DNA of 59,739 nucleotides, taken from contig NZ_JABXYX010000041.1 of the NCBI RefSeq assembly GCF_017982655.1, positions 1-59,739 of the forward strand, written 5' to 3'. Both the position numbers and the translations under genes were made by a program. Shown here piece by piece: positions 51,949 through 59,739 of the stretch. Origin of the DNA: Brasilonema sp. CT11. Lineage in GTDB: Bacteria > Cyanobacteriota > Cyanobacteriia > Cyanobacteriales > Nostocaceae. The notes below the pieces were generated by a model. It saw only the letters and a program-made list of their open reading frames with translations. It was not told the origin of the DNA and did no database searches. Position 1 is the stretch's first letter. Each line of letters starts with the position of its first letter.

Positions 51949-52740
51949 GTGTCAAGTCATAGACTCAGCACCTTCGACACAGCTACTCTACTTTACAAGA
52001 GGAATTTGTCGTATTTAAGTCTTGGTGCTGAGTTTATGTTGTTTACTGCTTTAGGTGTCAGTCCGCTACTAGGAAATTTGATAGCAACAGCGCTAACCTT
52101 TGTTTATGTGTTCGGGCTGGTAGCACTGTTGAATGTTTTTGTAACCAAGTTTGGACTACCGCAAGATATTAGTCGTAAAATTACGCATATTGGTGCTGGG
52201 TCGGTTATTGGATTTTTGCCTCTTTACAGTGATTTACATTGGTCCAAGTATTTGAATGTGACGATTTTTGTGGTGTGGATAGTCCTTCTTGTATACAAAG
52301 GGCTATTTGCCCAACCAGATGATCAAGCTGTTAATACTATGACTCGTACAGGTGACAGGCGCGAACTCCTCAAAGGACCGCTTTATTTCGTTATTGTGGC
52401 AACTCTTTGCGGCACACTACTATATAAAACTTTTCCTGGTATTGTCGCAATGACAATTCTCGGTTGGGGCGATGGTGTTGCACCGATAATTGGCTCGAAA
52501 TATGGCAAACTCAAATACACAATTCTTAGTAACAAAAGCTGGGAAGGAAGCTTTTCGATGTTTGTTTTCGCTTTCGCCGCCAGCGTCTTTTTTGTTTGGC
52601 TTATCATACCAAGTCAATTAAATATTATCAGGATTTTACTACTAGCATTTCTTGCCACAGTTGTTGAAGGATGTAGTCCAAAAGAGATTGATAATATCTT
52701 AATTCCAGTAGCAGTTATTGTGGCAGCAAGTTTTATCTGA
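51949..52740 (+). CDS. Polyprenol/phytol kinase-like membrane protein (CTP-transferase 1 family)
   Basis: 263 residues, seven to eight membrane helices. The family core is GWGDGVAPIIGSKYGKLKY followed by NKSWEGSFSMF, as in phytol/farnesol and dolichol kinases and phosphatidate cytidylyltransferases; the GDG aspartate is retained. Known members phosphorylate isoprenoid alcohols with CTP, feeding tocopherol or recycling chlorophyll phytol. The frame starts at GTG 51949 and the N-terminal 30 residues may be too long. It follows the TIR/membrane pair by 68 bases on the same strand, so cotranscription is possible although a metabolic role is more natural. Confidence 0.72.
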   Translation: MSSHRLSTFDTATLLYKRNLSYLSLGAEFMLFTALGVSPLLGNLIATALTFVYVFGLVALLNVFVTKFGLPQDISRKITHIGAGSVIGFLPLYSDLHWSKYLNVTIFVVWIVLLVYKGLFAQPDDQAVNTMTRTGDRRELLKGPLYFVIVATLCGTLLYKTFPGIVAMTILGWGDGVAPIIGSKYGKLKYTILSNKSWEGSFSMFVFAFAASVFFVWLIIPSQLNIIRILLLAFLATVVEGCSPKEIDNILIPVAVIVAASFI

Positions 52741-52770
52741 TTAAAGCAGTTTTCAGTTGAGTGCAAGACA

Positions 52771-53811
52771 TTAAAGAGTTGTAAACTTTGATAATTTCTT
52801 GAGCTGAGTTTGTTCTGCGATTTTATAAGCTAACCCCTGAAAATCTTTATACACATTTTTCACTGCATTACTGTGAGCGCCGATAGCACCATCAGCGGGC
52901 TTTAGGTGGAACATAGGCTTATGAGCTTCCTGAGCCATAGGCATTAGGCTTTGGTAGTTCTTGAGTAGAGCTAGACAATTAGGATCATTTTCTATAGAGA
53001 TGTTGTTATCGCCGGGCTGGTTCAACACAGCGTCTCGATATACTTTTGGGATATCTGTCATCAAACGATTGTATGCTTTTGCTGGACGGTCTAATCGCAT
53101 TGGTAACTGCCAAACAACGTATCCGATTGGCTGCATACGACCTATAGGTAACGACTCAGCGTCAACATTATTTTGAACTGATATCTCTAATATCTTTTTC
53201 CAATTCTCTCGCCAACTATGCAAGGTATATCCAAGATGACGTAAGCCATACAAAGACAATAAATCTAATGAGAATGGTATAACAACGTAGTCTGCAGCAA
53301 TCAGTGCAGCACGATTAATTGCTCCTAAGTTCGGTCCTAAGTCCATCAAGATAACATCAGCTTTATGAACTACAGCTGTTTTTTGCATAATTCTCCAAAA
53401 AGCAGATATTCCATTAAAGGCACGCTGACTACCAACTAAGCCTTCAATCCACATTTGTGATAGCTGTGACTCAAATTCTGCGAGTAAAAAATCGCCCATC
53501 AAAAGAGCTAAATTATCCACTATAAGTTCTGAATCAAAAATACGTTTTAAGTGTGGTTCGGCAATATCGCCAATTGCTTTAATGAGAGGTTCAATACATC
53601 CATAAATAGTTTTGTGATGATTGTCTTCTGACCACAGGTCTTCCAAGTGTTCTTCATCAAGAAAAGCAGCTGTGAGATTTGCCTGGGGGTCTAAATCAGC
53701 TGCAACTACGCGGTACCCTAAATCGCTATACATCCATGCCAAGTGATACACTAGGGAAGTCTTACCAACACCTCCCTTGTTATTGAAGAAAGCAATAATG
53801 GTAGTGTTCAT
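52771..53811 (-). CDS. ParA-type ATPase paired with the AlbA_2 protein
   Basis: 346 residues. A deviant Walker A (NNKGGVGKTS, residues 10-19) and the second ParA motif (ADLDPQANLT), plus DVILMDLGPNLGAIN, define a ParA/MinD-like ATPase. The C-terminal 130 residues are longer than in plasmid ParA. There is no ParB gene or parS-like repeat nearby. Its start overlaps the end of the upstream gene by 4 bases (53808-53811), so it works with the AlbA_2 protein rather than in chromosome segregation. Stand-alone ParA plus AlbA_2 pairs occur in mobile and defence regions; the function is unproven. Confidence 0.82.
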   Translation of the reverse strand: MNTTIIAFFNNKGGVGKTSLVYHLAWMYSDLGYRVVAADLDPQANLTAAFLDEEHLEDLWSEDNHHKTIYGCIEPLIKAIGDIAEPHLKRIFDSELIVDNLALLMGDFLLAEFESQLSQMWIEGLVGSQRAFNGISAFWRIMQKTAVVHKADVILMDLGPNLGAINRAALIAADYVVIPFSLDLLSLYGLRHLGYTLHSWRENWKKILEISVQNNVDAESLPIGRMQPIGYVVWQLPMRLDRPAKAYNRLMTDIPKVYRDAVLNQPGDNNISIENDPNCLALLKNYQSLMPMAQEAHKPMFHLKPADGAIGAHSNAVKNVYKDFQGLAYKIAEQTQLKKLSKFTTL

Positions 53812-55001
53812 AATCTTCTCTTGAGTGTGGCTAGTATATAGCTGTCTTCAACAACATACTCTAGTGACGGGTTGCCATTCTTCTGAAGTTGCTGACGTGC
53901 AAGTTGAATTCCTACCCCGAAGCGTTGAACATATCCAAGATTTTTCATCGCTTCGGCGAGGTGAGGATTTCGATAATCTGTTATGCCTGGTTGTCCAAAG
54001 TTTTGCCTATTTACCTGACCAAAAGGACCGCCTGGATTTTGAATTTCGATGCGGTCATTGAACCAAGTGATTCTTACTGGCGCATTTGTCCCTTCATAAG
54101 TACGGTGTATGATGGCATTTCTTGCCAATTGTTGCAGAGCAACTATCGGGTAATCAGGTTGTCGAAGTTCAACTGGACTAGCAGTAATGTCTGTTGCAAC
54201 TGAGATATGAACTTGAAAAGTTTCATCCAATATCCGCAGTAAATCAGGAAGTGAACCACCAATTTCTTTCTGGTCTTTAATTGGATCAGTTAACTCAGTC
54301 CCATCAATGCGAAGAAATTGAACATAGGCACAAGGAACGAATTGTCTTGGATCATTACCTACCACCAGTACACCCAAGATAGTTGGCTTAAGCAATGGCT
54401 CAACTGTCGCAAATCTCAATGCTGTAAGTTGTTGCTCAACCGAACGTTGATTTTCTTCAAGAACTTCGATAGCTAAGGATGAGGGCAAATAAACTCGACG
54501 AAATAAATCTAAATCTAGGTCATCCAAACTGGCGAATGCTATGGATCGAAGATCGAAAGGTAAATCCTTTGAGCGTCTTTTCTCTGCTAAACGACGCTCT
54601 TCCTCAGCTGTAGCAGTAGCTCTGCGAGGACCAACCCGCACCCAAACACGTCCATTAAAGCGCACAGGTGGAGCATCCGATGGTTCAACAATCACAACTG
54701 CAAATTCACATTCGCACAGACTTCGCTTTTGAACAATCATAGATGGGAAAGGCAAGATATTTCCATCTGATCGCATATCGGAGAGAGTGAGTAAAAGCTG
54801 ATCTGTGATCGAAAGATTAGCGCAACTTCCATCATCGTTGACGCCAATAAAGATGACTCCTGGTTTTTGGTGGTTTGGCAAGTCGTTGGCGAAAGCACAA
54901 ATTGCCTCACGAAGCTTACCTCTATCAGATATCGAAGCCTTGCGTTCTACTCGGTCTGATTCCAAGTCACTCAGGAGAACTTCCAACTCCTCATCATTCA
55001 T
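53808..55001 (-). CDS. AlbA_2 (Schlafen-like) protein with C-terminal GHKL ATPase-like domain
   Basis: 397 residues. Residues about 12-125 form an AlbA_2/Schlafen divergent AAA-like domain (VERKASISDRGKLREAICAFAND, GVIFIGVNDDGS, RVWVRVGPR). Residues about 270-390 resemble the HATPase_c_4 module found at the end of these proteins (LARNAIIHRTYEG, FNDRIEIQNPGG, GVGIQLARQQL). Such proteins are labelled nucleic-acid-binding regulators, and Schlafen-type members act as RNases in immunity. The ORF overlaps the ParA gene by ATGA. It lies at the edge of the defence-like block, next to uvrA. Confidence 0.82.
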   Translation of the reverse strand: MNDEELEVLLSDLESDRVERKASISDRGKLREAICAFANDLPNHQKPGVIFIGVNDDGSCANLSITDQLLLTLSDMRSDGNILPFPSMIVQKRSLCECEFAVVIVEPSDAPPVRFNGRVWVRVGPRRATATAEEERRLAEKRRSKDLPFDLRSIAFASLDDLDLDLFRRVYLPSSLAIEVLEENQRSVEQQLTALRFATVEPLLKPTILGVLVVGNDPRQFVPCAYVQFLRIDGTELTDPIKDQKEIGGSLPDLLRILDETFQVHISVATDITASPVELRQPDYPIVALQQLARNAIIHRTYEGTNAPVRITWFNDRIEIQNPGGPFGQVNRQNFGQPGITDYRNPHLAEAMKNLGYVQRFGVGIQLARQQLQKNGNPSLEYVVEDSYILATLKRRL

Positions 55002-55029
55002 TTATCCATCCTTTCAAATCTCGCCAGCC

Positions 55030-57933
55030 TCACTCTATATTCTTTATATTACTTGTCTGTGCCCGATAGTGCTGCAAAACCTGCTTAACATACTCCCCAG
55101 TATACGACCGAGAATTCTGAGCCACTTCCTCTGGCGTACCTACAGCAATCACCTCTCCTCCTTTATCTCCGCCTTCTGGTCCCAAATCTATTAACCAATC
55201 AGCACAACGAATCACATCTAAATTGTGTTCAATCACTAAAATTGAATTCCCTTTATCCACCAAACGTTGCAATACGTCCAACAACTTATGGACATCATAA
55301 AAAGATAAACCTGTTGTGGGTTCATCTATTAAATAAAGTGTCTTACCTGTCGCGCGGCGAGAAAGTTCTGTTGCTAATTTAACTCGCTGTGCTTCCCCAC
55401 CAGATAAAGTTGTTGCTGGTTGTCCTAGATGAATGTATCCCAAGCCAACATCAACCAAAGTTTGCAGTTTACTGGCGGCTTTGGGAATGTTTGTAAAAAA
55501 CTCTAAAGCTTCCTCAACTGTCATGTTGAGAACATCAGAAATAGACTTGTCTTTGTACTTCACCTGCAAAGTTTCGCGGTTATATCTTGCCCCTTTGCAA
55601 ACTTCACATTGTACATAAACATCCGGCAAAAAGTTCATTTCAATAACATTCACACCCTGTCCACTGCAAGCTTCGCAGCGTCCTCCTTTGACGTTGAAGG
55701 AAAATTGTCCCGCTTTATAACCTCTTGCTTTTGCTTCAATTGTTTGTGTAAAGACATCACGAATAATATCAAAAACCCCTGTATAAGTCGCTGTGTTAGA
55801 ACGTGGTGTTCTACCAATCGGTGATTGGTCAACGACAATAGCTTTATCAATAGTATCTAATCCCTCAATTGCATCTATTTCTTTGGGAAATGGAACTTTG
55901 CGCGTCAGTTGATGTTGCAGTGCAGGGTAAAGTAACTCATTAATTAAGGTAGATTTTCCAGAACCAGAAACACCAGTTACAGCAACAAGTTTACCTAAAG
56001 GTATTTCAACATCTACATTCTTTAGGTTATTGCGACGAGCATTTTTGATAACTAAACTGCGTCCATTTCCATCTCTGCGTTCAGCCGGAGTTGTAATCAT
56101 CCGTCGTCCTGACAAATATGCACCTGTCAGCGATTCTTCCGATTCCAGTAATGCTTGCAAGTCACCTTGAGCAACAATATTTCCGCCATGAATACCTGCG
56201 TGAGGACCAATATCAACAATGTGGTTAGCAGCACGAATCGTTTCTTCATCATGCTCTACCACAATCAACGTATTACCCAAATCTCTCAATTTTGTTAAAG
56301 TTTTCAGCAATCGCCCATTATCTCTTTGATGCAAACCAATACTCGGTTCATCCAAAACGTATAAAACCCCAGTCAATCCAGAACCAATTTGAGTTGCCAG
56401 ACGAATTCGTTGCGCTTCCCCACCCGAAAGGGTCATCGCCGCACGGTCAAGGGTGAGATAATCTAACCCGACATCCAATAGAAATTGCAATCGTGCTCTA
56501 ATTTCCCGCAACACCAAATCTGCAATTTGCAACTGACGTTGACTCAACTCCAAGTGATCAATTCTCTCCCGACACTCCCGAATTGAAGTACCAGTCAAAT
56601 CCAAAATTCCGTATTGTCCCAACCGCACCGCCAACGCCTCCGGTTTCAACCGCTTTCCTTGACACACGGGACAGGGCTGGTCAATCAAATACTGCTCTAA
56701 CTTTTGCTTAATTAACTCCGATCCTCCATCATACTGCCTTTGCAACATAGGCAGCACTCCTTTAAACCCTGAGTTCTGCTTGTTGTGTCGTTCTGCGGTT
56801 GTTTCCTCTCCATGCAATATCGCCTCCCGCTGTTCCTCAGTCAACTGATTCCACAGCGTCTGCAACTCAAACCCAAACTCTTGCCCTACCTTATACAATA
56901 ACTCTATATAATAAGAGTTCTCCTTCTCCGACCAAGGAGCGATCGCAGAATACACAGGTGCTTTGGGATCAGGAACCACCAACTCTTTTGAAAACCTTCT
57001 TAAACTTCCAATCCCGTGACAGTGGGGACAAGCACCATAAGGAGAATTAAACGAAAACAAGCGCGGTGATAACTCTTCCATAACCGCCCCGTGTTCCGGA
57101 CAAGCGAAGTTTTCGGAAAAGACCAATTCTGATCCTGGTTCTTGTTCTTTTGTATCTTTTATAATTTCAATAACCGCAATTCCACTGGACTGTTTGAGGC
57201 AAGTGGCAAGTGAATCGACCAAACGCTCTTGCATACCAGGCTTTTTCACAAGTCGGTCAATGACGACTTCAATGGTGTGAGTCAAATTTTTATCTAAATC
57301 AATGGCATCAGAAAGTTCTCGCACCTCGCCATTTATCCGGACACGGACAAAACCTTGGGAGGCTAAACCTGATAACAGCTTTTTATGAGTCCCTTTTTTC
57401 CCCCGGACAACAGGCGCAAGAATCTGAAAGCGGGTACGATCGCTTAGTTCTAAAATGCGATCGCACATCTGATCTATCGTCTGAGGAGCAATACAGCGAT
57501 CGCATATCGGACAATGAGGTTCACCCGCCCTTCCAAACAACAACCGCATATAATCATAAATCTCCGTCACCGTTCCCACCGTAGAACGGGGGTTATGAGA
57601 AGTAGACTTTTGGTCAATGGAAATCGCTGGACTTAAACCCTCTATCGCCTCCACATCAGGTTTTTCCACCTGTCCCAAAAATTGTCGTGCATAAGCGCTC
57701 AAAGATTCTACGTAGCGGCGTTGTCCTTCTGCGAAAATGGTGTCAAATGCTAGGGAAGACTTGCCAGAACCAGAAACGCCAGTAAAGACAATTAGGCGAT
57801 CGCGTGGCAATTCCAAATCAATATTTTTGAGATTATGCTGCCTCGCACCGCGAATGCGGATTGTGTTTTGGTTGTTGCTGGAGTTAGGAAGATGTCCATT
57901 TAAGGACGTGGCAATCTGCTGGCTATTTGACAT
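55030..57933 (-). CDS. uvrA: UvrA, excinuclease ABC subunit A
   Basis: About 967 residues from MSNSQQIA. Two ABC ATPase halves are seen: Walker [14 protein letters not shown] and [15 protein letters not shown], signatures [12 protein letters not shown] and [12 protein letters not shown]. Zinc-binding CPICDRC ... and CEACSGQG ... [10 protein letters not shown] modules and the UvrB-binding insert are present. UvrA scans DNA for bulky lesions and loads UvrB in nucleotide excision repair. An ATG at 58011 would add 26 residues with no family similarity; the start at 57933 is preferred. It is 28 bases downstream of the AlbA_2 gene's start region, on the same strand but an independent housekeeping gene. 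Confidence 0.95.
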   Translation of the reverse strand: MSNSQQIATSLNGHLPNSSNNQNTIRIRGARQHNLKNIDLELPRDRLIVFTGVSGSGKSSLAFDTIFAEGQRRYVESLSAYARQFLGQVEKPDVEAIEGLSPAISIDQKSTSHNPRSTVGTVTEIYDYMRLLFGRAGEPHCPICDRCIAPQTIDQMCDRILELSDRTRFQILAPVVRGKKGTHKKLLSGLASQGFVRVRINGEVRELSDAIDLDKNLTHTIEVVIDRLVKKPGMQERLVDSLATCLKQSSGIAVIEIIKDTKEQEPGSELVFSENFACPEHGAVMEELSPRLFSFNSPYGACPHCHGIGSLRRFSKELVVPDPKAPVYSAIAPWSEKENSYYIELLYKVGQEFGFELQTLWNQLTEEQREAILHGEETTAERHNKQNSGFKGVLPMLQRQYDGGSELIKQKLEQYLIDQPCPVCQGKRLKPEALAVRLGQYGILDLTGTSIRECRERIDHLELSQRQLQIADLVLREIRARLQFLLDVGLDYLTLDRAAMTLSGGEAQRIRLATQIGSGLTGVLYVLDEPSIGLHQRDNGRLLKTLTKLRDLGNTLIVVEHDEETIRAANHIVDIGPHAGIHGGNIVAQGDLQALLESEESLTGAYLSGRRMITTPAERRDGNGRSLVIKNARRNNLKNVDVEIPLGKLVAVTGVSGSGKSTLINELLYPALQHQLTRKVPFPKEIDAIEGLDTIDKAIVVDQSPIGRTPRSNTATYTGVFDIIRDVFTQTIEAKARGYKAGQFSFNVKGGRCEACSGQGVNVIEMNFLPDVYVQCEVCKGARYNRETLQVKYKDKSISDVLNMTVEEALEFFTNIPKAASKLQTLVDVGLGYIHLGQPATTLSGGEAQRVKLATELSRRATGKTLYLIDEPTTGLSFYDVHKLLDVLQRLVDKGNSILVIEHNLDVIRCADWLIDLGPEGGDKGGEVIAVGTPEEVAQNSRSYTGEYVKQVLQHYRAQTSNIKNIE

Positions 57934-58037
57934 ATTGGCGTGTTGAGAGAAAGCAGTAGGGGCGAAACAGTTCTTAATATTATCATTGTCGTCTTTACTA
58001 TGGTAGAACAAGGGTACTGCTTTAGGTGGCGATCCCT

Positions 58038-58370
58038 ATGACTACTACCACAGCTAAAAAACTAACTTTTGAGGAATTTCTGGAACAGTACCCAGATGGC
58101 TTAGGCATTTACGAACTTGTGAATGGGGAAATTATACAAGTGGAAGCGACCAGAGCGCATAAAAATATAGCGCGATATCTTGTCAAGTCATTCGACAGAG
58201 AGATTGAATGTTTGGGACTTGATTACATTGTTGACAAGGATATTGTCATTAAAACTGTAACAGCTTTTCTGAAAGAGCAAGGCAGAAACCCGGATGTGAG
58301 TGTAGTTAGTGCATCAAAACAGCATATAGGAGCTGTAGATCTGATAGTAGAATCGACCAACTTGAATTGA
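58038..58370 (+). pseudogene. Truncated Uma2-family endonuclease
   Basis: 110 residues from the ATG at 58038 (a GTG at 58026 is also in frame). The first half of an Uma2 protein is clear: LTFEEFLEQYP, IYELVNGEIIQVE, AHKNIARYL and RNPDVSVV. The sequence breaks after AVDLIVES, where intact members continue for about 80 residues with the second half of the nuclease core and the E-x-K/PEYWIVD region. The break is followed by unrelated fragments. It is inactive as a nuclease. Confidence 0.75.
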
Positions 58371-58516
58371 AGTTGGTGCAGAAAGACACTTTCAAACTTC
58401 TGCAACAAATGTTGTTCTCAACAGGAACTTCAAGTTCACAGTTTAAGATGCCACGCTTGTTAAAAAATCCTCAGCAGGTAGAGTTTATGGAAAGTATGGT
58501 GATTTATAATGCGTGA
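58364..58516 (+). pseudogene. Unassigned coding fragment
   Basis: An open frame of 50 residues, different from the Uma2 frame, reads LVQKDTFKLLQQMLFSTG ... FKMPRLLKNPQQVEFMESMV and stops at 58514. The composition is protein-like but I cannot name the family. The last part (ATGGAAAGTATGGT) recurs at 58684-58697, suggesting a small duplication. Confidence 0.35.
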
Positions 58517-58546
58517 AATTAAATAAAAACCTCAGTATCTCCGTTG

Positions 58547-58651
58547 ATGAATTGGGGTGCTGCTGAATCTATCTTAGTGAATCCGCAAACTGGATTGATG
58601 TCTGGTGGTAGCGATCGCCGTAAATCTGCAGGTAAAGCTGTTGCTTATTAG
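58547..58651 (+). pseudogene. 3' fragment of a gamma-glutamyltransferase gene
   Basis: The frame gives NWGAAESILVNPQTGLMSGG then SDRRKSAGKAVAY and a stop. This is the C-terminus of gamma-glutamyltranspeptidases (usual form WGAAESIL-DP-TG---G-SDPRR-GAAVGY). Only 34 residues remain; the catalytic Thr of the small subunit is missing. It is a gene fossil. Confidence 0.7.
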
Positions 58652-58747
58652 TTTTGTCTCGGGCGATAACTCCTGCTATGTTGATGGAAAGTATGGTAAT
58701 TTCTAGTGCGTGCTCTCGAAGAAAGCCCTGACAGTCATCTGCTAAAT

Positions 58748-59677
58748 ATGAAACTCAAACTTCAGTACAATCGCGCTCCCCTCAGTATTTTTAAGTATAA
58801 CTTACAACTACTCTCCCTCCTGGCTGTATGTCTGACGACTAGCCCTGTATTAGGGCAAACCCCAGCAGTTACAAACGTTCGGAAAAACCAAGACGCCATC
58901 TCTGCTGATCAACAAACACTAGGCGTAGCAGAGTTAGTGCGTACGCGTTGTTCTACTGATGGAAAAAATGTATATACAGAATGGACAGGTTCTGTTTATG
59001 CGTTCATGCCGCAACAGAAGCAACAGAAGCTATTCAACATTATCGGCATGAATGTCGGTCGTTGCCTTCAAAATCAACAGGGACAATGGTTTTTAACTTC
59101 CCGCGAACTCACCTTTTACCTCGATCCGCAAACCAATCAAGTGTTAGACCGTTGGCAAAATCCCTGGACTGGAGAAGTAGTCCCAGTTGTCCACGTTGCC
59201 AATAACCCCGTACAAAATGTCTTCCAAGGAGAAACTCCGATTTTTGTCGCAGGCAAAAGTGTCATCTTTTCACTTGATGTGCCCCTGACTTATCCCAACA
59301 TTTTGGCGAGTGACCCGAAGTTTGAAGACTACAGCCCTGAACCGCTTTACCAAGCAGGAGAATTTTTTAAGTTTACTGTTCCTATACAGCAGGTAACAAA
59401 TCCTTTATTAACTACGGCCCCGAATGTATCTGGAACTTGGACGCGGATTGCCCCTTGGCTACCGTGGATGAAAATGAAGGGAAAGCCAGGGCAACTTGTC
59501 TACAGTGCATCTATCCGCAAACTGCTACGATTTGAACAGTTGTCTCCCTTTCTCCAGCAAGAGATTACCTCGCGGCTTCCAGTTTATCGAGAAGCACCGC
59601 GCTGCTTTCTTGCTGTTGATACTAAGTTGCAGTCAAATGTGGTAGGGTATAAAAAGGGATTACGAAAACAGACGTGA
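58748..59677 (+). CDS. Exported DUF1838 family protein
   Basis: 309 residues from MKLKLQYN. A signal peptide (hydrophobic LLSLLAVCLTTSPVLG) is cleaved near residue 37. The rest is a beta-rich domain with CSTDGKNVYTEWTGSVYAF, LTFYLDPQTNQVLDRWQNPWTGE and WLPWMKMKGKPGQLVYSA, the pattern of the DUF1838 family common in cyanobacteria. No function is known; a periplasmic lipid- or small-molecule-binding role is only a guess. A GTG at 58706 would add 14 residues before the signal peptide and is not preferred. The last 25 residues differ from what I recall for the family, so a 3' frameshift is possible. Confidence 0.75.
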   Translation: MKLKLQYNRAPLSIFKYNLQLLSLLAVCLTTSPVLGQTPAVTNVRKNQDAISADQQTLGVAELVRTRCSTDGKNVYTEWTGSVYAFMPQQKQQKLFNIIGMNVGRCLQNQQGQWFLTSRELTFYLDPQTNQVLDRWQNPWTGEVVPVVHVANNPVQNVFQGETPIFVAGKSVIFSLDVPLTYPNILASDPKFEDYSPEPLYQAGEFFKFTVPIQQVTNPLLTTAPNVSGTWTRIAPWLPWMKMKGKPGQLVYSASIRKLLRFEQLSPFLQQEITSRLPVYREAPRCFLAVDTKLQSNVVGYKKGLRKQT

Positions 59678-59739
59678 AATCCAACGGGTGGATATGGGTC
59701 AAGTCACGCAAGCCTTTCCTCATGTAGACTTAGAGACGG

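Noticed and set aside
52771-53811. Chromosome or plasmid partition locus
   Set aside because: ParA alone, without ParB or parS repeats, coupled to an AlbA_2 gene.

Overview
The window is chromosomal DNA of a filamentous, heterocyst-forming cyanobacterium (order Nostocales; genus not determined). The evidence is frequent GCGATCGC (HIP1) octamers, heptanucleotide tandem repeats between genes, a PatB/CnfR-type regulator beside fdxB and a second-type coxBAC operon, and gene families typical of this group: two-partner-secretion exoproteins, CHAT-TPR proteins, kinase-TPR proteins, Uma2 and DUF1838. No rRNA, tRNA, CRISPR array or intact transposase was seen.

Layout. 0-5 kb: the tail of an unknown gene, a cupin, a decayed 3' end of a phenylalanine/histidine ammonia-lyase, an MscS-type channel, and a convergent CASTOR/POLLUX-like channel. 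5-11.7 kb: two exported TPR proteins with an Uma2 fossil between them, a translationally coupled membrane-protein/large-hydrolase pair, and a MarC-family protein. 11.6-16.1 kb: an accessory patch with two decayed MntA-HepT modules around an intact VapBC-like pair, then a NACHT ATPase with a pentapeptide-repeat tail. 16.4-26.1 kb: a nitrogen-fixation/heterocyst block, with patB (cnfR) divergent from fdxB, coxB-coxA-coxC (A2-type oxidase), a helical protein, a cysteine-dioxygenase-like cupin and an ArsC-like nitrogenase-associated protein, closed by a strong terminator. 26.2-30.3 kb: a small conserved protein, a SRPBCC protein, a TM-helix-repeat channel and a fasciclin protein.

30.5-45 kb is a surface/secretion locus. 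A TpsB transporter, two related TpsA exoproteins and an exported CHAT-TPR protease-like protein lie on the minus strand. They are divergent from a membrane Ser/Thr kinase with a TPR ectodomain. After a glutamate dehydrogenase, 47-55 kb is a compact putative defence island between gdhA and uvrA. It holds a TPR protein coupled to an HSP90-type ATPase fused to a TIR/deoxyribosyltransferase-like domain; a divergent two-gene unit of a ThsB-like TIR protein and a small membrane protein with no ThsA nearby; a polyprenol-kinase-like gene; and an overlapping AlbA_2/ParA pair. The window ends with uvrA, gene fossils (Uma2, gamma-glutamyltransferase) and a DUF1838 protein.

The best candidates for undescribed biology are the HSP90-TIR-like/TPR unit, the TIR + membrane-protein unit beside it, and the TPS-CHAT-kinase locus. 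All family calls come from reading motifs in the sequence; no database search was run.
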